A DNA stretch of 64,000 bases from Aurelia coerulea (lineage: Eukaryota > Cnidaria > Scyphozoa > Semaeostomeae > Ulmaridae). Positions 56,412-64,000 of the stretch are shown piece by piece. Positions within the stretch are counted from its first letter, which is position 1; every line of letters begins with the position of its first letter. Position numbers and translations under genes: made by a program. The notes beneath the pieces were generated by a model, which was given only the letters and a program-made list of their open reading frames with translations, searched no databases and was not told the DNA's origin. The DNA is taken from NCBI GenBank assembly GCA_039566865.1, contig CM076959.1, forward strand, positions 6,245,501-6,309,500, given 5' to 3'.

Positions 56412-57302
56412 TTACGCTACAACAGATATATAGCCAAACCCGCGTTCGTATGAGCACAGGACCTGCCACAACGTTGAAAAGAAACAATCAAAATATTCTG
56501 CATGTGACCTCAGTAAAATTGCCCCATGTCCTGCATGGTCGTGACTGTCAAAAAAGAGGACTGACTCCTTGTTAGAAAAGAGGAATATTGTATTCTTTTC
56601 TCTGTAGGTAAAGATGGCGGCAATATGTTTCTTTTGTGCGATGAGCCGTCGCAAATGCCAATGCAGTGATTCATGCTTTGCTGCCCTGAGATCCATTAGT
56701 ATCCGGATCTCATCTTCGATTTTCATATCACGGCAAGCCGGGATAAGCAGACAAGCTTCAGATATTCCCAAATATCGATTGGGTAGATGGGATCTGCATC
56801 TGTTGTGGATTTCATCGCTTACTCCTATCATGCATTGCATAACAGAGAGCCAATCGGAAGGGAGATTGCTTGTCAATGGCACCTCAGGAAGAGTTGAAAT
56901 GAACCAATGAGCAACTAAAACCACTATGAGACTGCACGTCTTATTATTACCACGAGGATCATTCGGACTTTGACGTACATTACTAGGGAAGTAAGAGATA
57001 AAATAGCCCTCTGATTCTCGGTCATCCACTGAAAAGGTAACAATCTCCTTCGTGAAGAATGAACAGTCGATCTCAGCCTCCACCGCTACCTCCTCTTCCA
57101 TTGTTTCTTCGTTTTCAAGCTCCGGTTCTTCATCCCATGGCTCTTCATCGTCAGAATTTGCTTCCTCGAGTGGCATACGGTTTACATCTGCAGCTGGCGG
57201 TGGCATTTCAAAGCTTTTCTCAAACCATCTGAATCCTTTTGCTAACTGTGCAACTGCAAAGCTGAGACCTTTCCTGAGCAGGCTTATTCTTCCATTTGAA
57301 AC
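56412..57302 (-). CDS. Last exon of a gene with a possible papain-like protease fold
   Basis: A minus-strand exon beginning after TTGGCAG (acceptor) and open for 296 codons to a stop. An ATG lies 32 codons in (57206), but the frame is already open from the acceptor, so the true start is upstream and unseen. After a very acidic segment come NNKTCSLIVVLVAHWF and, near the end, VLFFDSHDHAGHGAIL. A Cys early and an Asp-x-His late suggest the Cys/His pair of a papain-like cysteine protease or deubiquitinase. Similar invertebrate proteins exist but their function is not known to me. The exon looks intact. The protease reading is inference. Confidence 0.6.
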   Translation of the reverse strand, partial: VSNGRISLLRKGLSFAVAQLAKGFRWFEKSFEMPPPAADVNRMPLEEANSDDEEPWDEEPELENEETMEEEVAVEAEIDCSFFTKEIVTFSVDDRESEGYFISYFPSNVRQSPNDPRGNNKTCSLIVVLVAHWFISTLPEVPLTSNLPSDWLSVMQCMIGVSDEIHNRCRSHLPNRYLGISEACLLIPACRDMKIEDEIRILMDLRAAKHESLHWHLRRLIAQKKHIAAIFTYREKNTIFLFSNKESVLFFDSHDHAGHGAILLRSHAEYFDCFFSTLWQVLCSYERGFGYISVVA

Positions 57303-57939
57303 CTGCCAATGATTGATGAAATGATAAGTTACGCGAGATAGGTCAGATAGAATGATAAGTTATACCAAGAGATAGGTCAGTGTTTACTCTTGGGAGGATT
57401 GAAACAGAGAGAATATACAGGGATAGATTCGGCGGCTTCTGTATAATGCGGGTCTGCAGGTCCCATAAAATGCGGGTCTGCGGGTCCCTTTAACTGTAGG
57501 TCCCATGGTCACATACAAACGGCCGCTACATGTGGCAAGGGGCCGTTTGTAAAAACAAAGCGATAATTACCAGTTTTTATGAGTTTTTCATGCTTTGACG
57601 TCTGACCTCCGCTGCAATTGATCAAGTAACACCATTGCGATGTGGGGAATTTCAACAGTTATGATTGCAGATCGACACAAAGGTCCCAAATAGGAAAGTC
57701 ATTGTGAAAGCATAGTCTCAAGATTGCAAATTGCAATCTAATTATTTGCAGATTGCAACTAATTTCAATGCCAAATACATACATAGATAATAGATAGTTG
57801 CCTTGGAAGTGTCATGCAATGCAAGGACTTTGTACTTTCGGAGGGGATCCCCTCACATGGGGAAGTCCCTGCACATCGTTCGATACAGAATACACACTCG
57901 CACGTGTGTTTTGTGAGAAGTTTCATCATGAACATGTTT
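57303..57939. other. Upstream gap with short TGCGGGTCTGC repeats
   Basis: Upstream exons of the minus-strand gene were not identified here. There is a pair of AATGCGGGTCTGCNGGTCC repeats (57440-57490) and an inverted GGCCGTTTGTA / ACAAACGGCC pair (57516-57555). Confidence 0.45.
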
Positions 57940-59075
57940 GCATTTTTAATTGGCTACTTAGTTTCTTATTATGGCTCTTATGTTTTAATTGGCCTACAGT
58001 TTCTTAACACTACTGCAAATAGTAGATGTTATTTTTACTGGTTCATAAGAAACTAGTATTACGATGACCAAAAATTTAAGAAACTCTAGCGACTATGCTC
58101 TAGCCGGGGGGGGGGGGGCACTCAGCACATGCACATATGGGGAGGTAAGTCCGATATTTTTGGGTCAGAATATCGCCGATAGTGATATTTTTGGGTTGTG
58201 TCCAAATAAGCTGAGATGATGTTTTCGATATTTTTGAGCATCAAATATTGTCAAAATGATATTTCTGGGTTCTTTAGAGGCAATCCTGGCATTAATTTGC
58301 ATTGGTTTGGTTCAGGATCTTTTATGTTCGTTTACAGATGTCAAGGCATAAAACGAGCTGATATTTTTGGGTTGCAATGAAGCTAAACTGATATTTTTGG
58401 GTTTCCTGAAAACTTCTTCAACTGACCCCCCTTATTCTATGCGTATATGCTGAGTGCCCCCTCCGCTGGGAACTCCACTTCTACGCTCAAGAACAGTAGA
58501 ATGTATGACAAAGATCCATCAAAAATCCTTACTTAAAGATCCTTCTGTTCTGAAACAGCCTCGTACGCTTTTTTAAGGAGTGAAATGCCAATTTAAGAAA
58601 CTCCAGGGGACACAATCAACGAAAACTTGATTCATCGTGATTTATGACAAGAAACTTCCGTTGTGTCGCAGAAAATGGGGTACAGTACAAATATATTGGT
58701 TTTCCTTTCCTTTTACTATTTCATGATTACGAAACACTACAAACACTAAACACATTATCGGAATGTACGAGGTTCTCTGGTCTCTCTCGTTGAGATATTC
58801 CAACACAAAATAATTGCGATTCTGTCTCTTCAAGAAACTATATATTTTGGTAAAGGAAATCTTTCTCGTATTTTTACTTTAGTTTCACTTGTTTCCTGTA
58901 CCACACCTGTCTAAACATTGGAAAGGCTTTCAAACCTTGTTTTGAAATATTCACGGGGACCAACGCCGTAAATATTAAAATTGTTATTACATAAACCCTA
59001 GAAAGTCCGCTGAGTACTTTTTAAGAAACATTCAATACTTGCTCAAATTCTTAGTTTTTATTAAGAAAAATACAT
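57940..59075. mobile_element. Decayed TAAGAAAC-family element split by a G-tract MITE
   Basis: Both sides carry scattered TAAGAAAC/GTTTCTTA words. The right half matches the 12451 element closely (TTTCACTTGTTTCCTG, TAAACATTGGAAAGGCTTT, TTCTTAGTTTTTATTAAGAAAAATACATG). The left end is not defined. Confidence 0.6.
58106..58473. mobile_element. G-tract MITE with GATATTTTTGGGTT repeats
   Basis: It begins with 13 G then CACTCAGCACATGCACATATG, and ends GCGTATATGCTGAGTGCCCCC. At least five internal copies of GATATTTTTGGGT fill the middle. It is a distinct family from the GGTATC-type G-tract elements. No exact TSD was found. Confidence 0.75.
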
Positions 59076-59613
59076 GTAGCTACTTGTGACTTGTTTGAGT
59101 AGAGTCTGCACGGTGCAGCTCGGTAGTATGGAAACCCCCCCCCCCCCCCTCCACAAATGAGGGCAGGAAAATGCCCCTGCGAAGGAGAGCAATTCAGTGC
59201 TTCATCCCATGCTGCTCGAGCTCGAAGCAAATACTTGTTCACTGTTCTTTGTTCGGTAACTACAAATTTTAAAAATCTCTTCTAAATTTTGATAATAGGC
59301 CTCCCTCCAACTAGCCAGATATCTTCAGCTGCCTCATTGACTATGATGGCCAAAGGGTGAAGGGTGACTTGCATTTTTTGGCCACAACCACCTCCCACCT
59401 TCCCAGGAATGAGCAAGTTCTACGTCAGAAATGTTCGAGGTAATTATGGATTTCGAAATTTGGAAATACCCCAGCCATCCAAAATCCTATAAATTCTGCA
59501 TCAATAACCTTCCTAGCATCTGAATCTCAGATTCGCTGCCTGCAGTACGCACGTGGTTATCAGTGACAACGCTGTTCACGTACAGACCCAAGAAGTTTTC
59601 AGCGCTCAGCATC
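59076..59613. other. Upstream region of the OTU gene
   Basis: It includes a 14-base C run at 59136 and the presumed promoter of the next gene. No other feature was recognised. Confidence 0.4.
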
Positions 59614-62600
59614 ATGGCATATTCTACGTTACGAACCAGCAAGAGGTAAGATATATCAACTCTATTGTCATTTAACCAGTTCTTTTGTCGCTTCAGTTAA
59701 TTTCATACCCTTTATGTGGGGCATTCCTAGGTTATTCACTCTCTGCGAGTGCAGGCAACCTTGCAACCTTTGCACAAACCTTTTTTTACGATATTCATGA
59801 AGCACTGACGGTTTTTTTTTACTTTAGTGTTTCAGAAGGCTCTGTGATCGCAATATCATCTGACGAAGGCCAAAATGACCAAATAAAAAAGAGAACAAGA
59901 TTGTAAGTACCTACACATCAACATTTTCCTTGCTGTTAATTAACCCAGTTTATTGTTACGCTATATACACGAGACCAAATGTAAATTTAGATGTACCAAG
60001 TTCACTTTTTACGGCAATGTACCATATCTCGTTTTTCACAGACAATCGATACAAACTCTATTGCACGCAACATACTTTCAAATTAGGTGGAATTGGGGGG
60101 AAACACCTGCGGGCGTATTAAATTTAAGCAATGGCTGATTGGTAACTTTATGGAGAAAATTTGCAGAACATGTTGCATGCAAGAGTTTGTGCTTCTTATC
60201 AAATATTTTAAACAATCTCTTTAGCAAAAGTAACCACAGAAATGGCGCTTTATTATATTGTTTTAATTGTATGTTTCACTGGAAGAAAGAAACACGTTCC
60301 AAATCTTTTCTTTTTTTCCCCAATTTGCATAGTAACATTTATAGACGATTTAATCATATATATAAAATCGCTACTGCTACTGATTGTTTTTAATTATGTG
60401 GCATAAAATTAAGCCGCACCACGATTTTTCAAAGAAAATTGTCAAAGCAAAAAATTTGAACTCGTGCTAGATTCTCCTATTTAATGTTCAAGTCAACGTT
60501 TAAAGGGAGTAAAAAGACCAGCATGCTTTGCGTGAGACCAAGGACAACTGACTGTACGAAATTCACAAAAACAAAAACAATCGATGGCAAAGGCTGCTGG
60601 TCTTTGTACTCCCTTTAAGATTTGACGAAAGCGAGATGTTTCGGTCGGTAGCCTTTTTTGATACACTTGTAGTTCTAGCTAGCAACTTTCAATGCTAAAT
60701 ACAAAGATATAATGGCAAATATGTCGCTTACGTTGAACCCTTCTTCTTGAGTAAAAGTAACACATTTTAAGCTTTCAAAGTAAGGAAGCACTTTAACTTC
60801 CAAACAAAGTTTTGTCTACCAAGAAACATCTCTATAGCAGTGTTGGAAACTACATCATGCTATTTCCAATGTGAAAACGAGAAGCTAATTAAGAAACGTT
60901 CAATGACGGAATATAAAAAAAATCTCATATGAAATTAAGAAACTATAGTGCTAATATTCTGGCGGTGTAGATACTTTTAGTACACGTATGTTTTTTATCA
61001 ACTCAACTCACAGATCGCCAAACAATCAAGAAACTCCAGAATGGGAAAATATAATTTAAGAAACGATCTATTTTGATAAAGGAAATCCTTTACATATTTT
61101 AAGTTCATTTTCACTTGTTTCCTGTGTCATATCTATTTGAGTAATGTAGAAACATTGGAAAAGCGTAAAAAACTTTTTTTGAACTGTTGACGAGGGTACA
61201 GGTAGTGAATATGAAGATTGTCATGGAACCTCTAAGAAACTCATAAGAAACTCTGAGCACTCAAAATCTGATAATTTTAAGAAATTTTCCGCACTGGCCC
61301 AAATTCTTAGCTTCTTACGAAAAAATATGTTAACCGTTTTCAAAGAGTTCTGCTTTCAAAATATATAGCTTTCAAAATCTGCCGGCAAGCAATGTGCCGT
61401 TTTCGTGTGAACGGGAGGCCTATTCGTCACATTTTTCACCGTTTTCAAAATATGCCGTCATCGTGTGAACGCAGTCTTAGTTTCTTATAAAGAAATACGT
61501 GTACTAATGATTAAAAGTCTGAAAATCTGATATGAAATTAAGAAACCCTTTATTACTATGATCTTAATAAGTTTCTTTTTTTGAAACAACGTATAATTTA
61601 ACGACAGATACTTTCGACCAATGCATTATGAAAAGGATTTTCATTACTGCAAGGGAAATAATCAAGAGTCTTACAGGCATCTTCTTTGTCTCTCGGTAGC
61701 GAACTGAAGGAAAAACATGCCCTCAAGACTGTTTATTCAGTGGACGAGATGGAGGTTATGAAACAACCAGGTGACGGCCACTGCATCATCCATTCTGTGA
61801 GAGCCTCTCTGTCCATGTCGAGAATTGCTGCTGTAGCGAGCTATGAAGGTCTCCTCCAGATGGTACGGTTCGAGATTATGAACAATCTGGCCTACTACAA
61901 GGAGTTCGTAAATGAAGCTGATCAGGAAAATGCCGACATCGAGGCTGATGTGAACCGATATATCCACGAGAAAGCATATGGGAACGATACGATGGACTTG
62001 ATCATCTGGGCTCTGGCCAATTGCCTTTGCGTGGAATTGCGGATTTTCGAGAGGTCTGGGCAGCAGTTCACACTATACACTGTCCCAATCACACCAGCCA
62101 GGAGAGGAGTACCGGCTAGAGCTGTCCTTGACATCCTGCGCACACCTGAGAATTATGACGCACTCATAGATGTGAGGAACTCTGACACAGGTTAGTTGCA
62201 TATGAAATTCTGTTTGGCAACTATCATTAACCAGGTTTTCAGATCAAACTGCTGTTGGTACAAAACCGTGTCGCATATTTTCACTTTCGTTACACTTGTA
62301 TCTTTCTTAAGAAATTGTTCTTGTGTCTTGTCCATGTGGTCAACTTGATGATGTGAACTTGTATGCAAAGTATGCTATTGCATTGGTTTTTTCCTAGATC
62401 AAGAATGGAAGACCGTTGGCAGCACTAAAAAAGTCCAACAAAACCGCAAGAGGAAAAGACCATTTGTTGCAACGTCCACTCCAACGCAGACCCACACATC
62501 GACTAGCAACCGTTATGCAGGCCTTACAACAGACGAAGAGAATTCTGAAGACTCCATTGATGATATCCCCGATTTTACGACCTTCTTCACAAGGGTGAAA

Positions 62601-62988
62601 AAAAGGAGACAGAAAATAAGGAAGTCATCTTCTTCAGCAACAGACACTCCATCAAGTGATCCATCTGTGAGTCATTGGGCAAAAATGGAAGAAAGTGAGC
62701 ATGAAGGAAAAGTGCATAACTCCACTGAGTTCAACACACATTCATCTGAGAGTAAGTATTTTGCTTCTTCAATGCAGTACCCAATTAAGTAATTTTTGTT
62801 TGTGCTCAAGCTCGTTATTCCTTGCCAATACTTTCATGTAGTAAATCACATAAAAAGGCAACAGCACTTTTCTGCCAAAATCTGATGATTGTCTTTGTTT
62901 TCTTTCAGACAACGCACAACAGTTTCGTAGAAAGGAGACCGCAAACCCAACGAAAGAACGAATGACAGTGACGCCAATTGTTATTAAT
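59614..62988 (+). CDS. OTU-domain protein, five exons, continues past window
   Basis: Exons are 59614-59645, 59828-59902, 61700-62190, 62398-62751 and 62909-62988. All borders are GT-AG, phases match at every join, and 344 codons are read so far with no stop. The 61700 acceptor (TCTTTGTCTCTCGGTAG) was chosen because it keeps phase; the nearer ACAG at 61676 does not. Exon 3 holds an OTU-like cysteine-protease domain: KQPGDGHCIIHSVRASL has the Asp and Cys. At the expected His position the sequence is TPENYDALI, with Asn in place of His, so activity is doubtful. Exon 4 is basic then acidic (NRKRKRPF; NRYAGLTTDEENS), like the ORF1 of some retroelements. It may be a gene or a retroelement's first frame. 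Confidence 0.7.
60504..60614. mobile_element. Short TTAA-flanked MITE (AGGGAGTAAAAAGACCAGCA)
   Basis: 111 bp with inverted ends AGGGAGTAAAAAGACCAGCA and TGCTGGTCTTTGTACTCCCT, flanked by TTAA. The first bases match the 47765 element, which suggests one piggyBac/Kolobok-like group. Confidence 0.85.
60983..61330. mobile_element. TAAGAAAC-family MITE
   Basis: Reverse-orientation relative of 12451-13118, with TA flanks. It matches through CAGATCGCCAAACAATCAAGAAACTCC, TTTCACTTGTTTCCTGTGTCAT and CATGGAACCTCTAAGAAACTC. It lacks the nested hAT insert. A further right end (TTTCTTATAAAGAAATACGTG, 61480-61500) shows it lies beside or inside another copy. Confidence 0.8.
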
Positions 62989-63198
62989 GTAAGTTGAAAG
63001 GCATTTTTTATCCACATGTAATTGTGTCTCGCGGCAACACCTAGGTAAAATTGAAATCTTTTAATTTGCATTGTTCATAACCAAAAACCAGACAAAAAGA
63101 TAACAAGTTCGTTGTTGAGGTTTTGCACTTAATTGTCAACCCGATCTGACCTGGGGGATTCCACCCCCATTATATTTTTAACACCTTTTTTCCATGTA

Positions 63199-63725
63199 GA
63201 GGATGGTGACAGGGGGTATTGATGGTACTGGGTACTGGCCCCTACGGTTCTGTGGTACTTTTACCTTAGGTATTGGGTACTGGTAAGAATTGCGGTAGAC
63301 CTGCTCCAAGTCTATTTAGTGGACCATTTGCAGTAAAAGAATATATTTTCTTCTGCGGGGGCGTAAGCTACTAAGGTCAGTTTTGTTCTTGCTTCTCCTT
63401 CGCAGCGTCACCTTAGTAGCTTACGCCCCCGCAGAAGAAAATATATTCTTTTGCTGCTAATGGTCCACTGAATAGACTTGGATGGAGCAAGTCTAGAATT
63501 GCAGTGGCACCAAGGACAGTTTTCAAGGACTGGAACATGGAAAATATCAAATTTACTCACTCTAAATTTTCCCGGTATTTTCGCACAATTTTTATTTAAA
63601 GTGGTATACTGTTTTCCTGCTCCGATGGTCCCTGGTCCAGACGTTAATGGTACTGGGTACCGGACACTTTGGTACCTGGTACTGCCCCAGTGGTACTGTG
63701 GTAGATTTTACCTGTGACCATCCTC
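63199..63725. mobile_element. TIR element with GGTACTGG repeats and a long central hairpin
   Basis: The outer ends GAGGATGGTGACAGG and CCTGTGACCATCCTC are inverted. Near each end are several GGTACTGG/GGTACTG units in the same orientation. The centre holds a near-perfect hairpin: about 70 bp at 63308-63377 pairs with 63410-63480 around a 32-nt loop. It lies downstream of the last OTU exon seen. Confidence 0.85.
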
Positions 63726-64000
63726 CGTGAATGAAGCAGGCCTCTGAGATTTACTAACTTTAACTTTTTATCATAGCGCAATAAAATCGTAGCAATTTGG
63801 ACATTCTATTTTTAGCCTTTTCTCCATGGTTACCAATTTTTCATACCACACTCTGTGAAAAAAATACTTTGTATCTTCTTAATCATGTTTGATTGGTCCA
63901 ATTAAGTATAAGTAATGAATTCATATATGTTGTAATCTATATCTTTCATTTCTGTATGAAACTTCAAGTTTCACAACTTTTGGCACGCTTTCATTATATG
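63726..64000. other. Window end, nothing recognised
   Basis: AT-rich intronic or intergenic sequence. No further OTU-gene exon was found before the edge. Confidence 0.4.

Larger units (their letters stand above)
59903..61699. other. OTU gene intron 2 with several MITEs
   Basis: A 1.8-kb intron containing two listed MITEs and the remains of a larger TAAGAAAC element. The rest shows no coding potential. Confidence 0.6.

Noticed and set aside
61677..61699. Earlier acceptor (TTACAG at 61676) for the OTU exon
   Set aside because: It gives phase 0 after an exon ending in phase 2; the acceptor at 61699 has a better pyrimidine tract and keeps the frame.
1..64000. CRISPR-like interpretation of the regular 169-bp, 21-bp and 12-bp arrays
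   Set aside because: Units are contiguous or nearly identical throughout, lack variable spacers, and lie in the arms of eukaryotic transposons.

Overview
This is eukaryotic nuclear DNA from an animal: AT-rich, with GT-AG introns, non-LTR retrotransposons and many DNA transposons with target-site duplications (TSDs). Repeated TAGGCCTA-type words (for example 40170-40260) and G-tract foldback repeats suggest a marine invertebrate. An echinoderm or relative is my best guess, but this is weak evidence. I see no bacterial operon, CRISPR array or housekeeping RNA gene.

Left part (1-20650). A 540-bp direct repeat opens the window. A DNA transposon then spans 3411-20642, with imperfect terminal inverted repeats (TIRs) and an exact 8-bp TSD (TTCTTTAG). 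On the minus strand it carries a gene for a zinc-binding N-terminal part and a large probable RNase H-fold (P-element-like) transposase. These are one reading frame split by a single UGA followed by CUA, the classical readthrough context. That frame is cut in two by a second transposon, 5856-15469, with nearly identical TIRs of about 430 bp and a 6-bp TSD (AACGTA). The two halves of the host frame rejoin in frame when the insert and one TSD copy are ignored. The inner element encodes a DDE integrase (plus) and a HECT-type ubiquitin ligase (minus). Its introns and downstream sequence hold smaller elements, giving nesting up to four levels deep.

Middle (20651-35131). A decayed CR1/L2-like LINE (from 21621) is interrupted inside its ORF2 by a foldback element (25538-34490, 10-bp TSD). 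The arms of that element are inverted arrays of a 169-bp satellite. The foldback is itself split by a 7.2-kb hAT element (26090-33285, 5-bp TSD). The hAT carries a broken gene joining an OTU protease-like domain to a hAT transposase, and it contains two further MULE-like insertions.

Right part (35132-64000). Gene fragments and small genes alternate with repeats: an intact three-exon gene with the P2X7 C-terminal cysteine-rich domain (35732-39445); a 5'-truncated LINE (42393-44495); a multi-exon zinc-ribbon gene with a triplicated acidic exon (46548-52675); a tRNA-Gln-like sequence and a tRNA-derived SINE; a partial gene with a possible cysteine-protease domain (56412-57302, minus); and a five-exon OTU-domain gene that leaves the window (59614 onward).

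The most interesting content is the integrase plus HECT transposon sitting inside another transposon's UGA-split transposase gene, and the OTU-hAT gene. Both bring ubiquitin-system domains into DNA transposons. All assignments come from reading motifs, splice signals and repeats by eye; no database search was possible.
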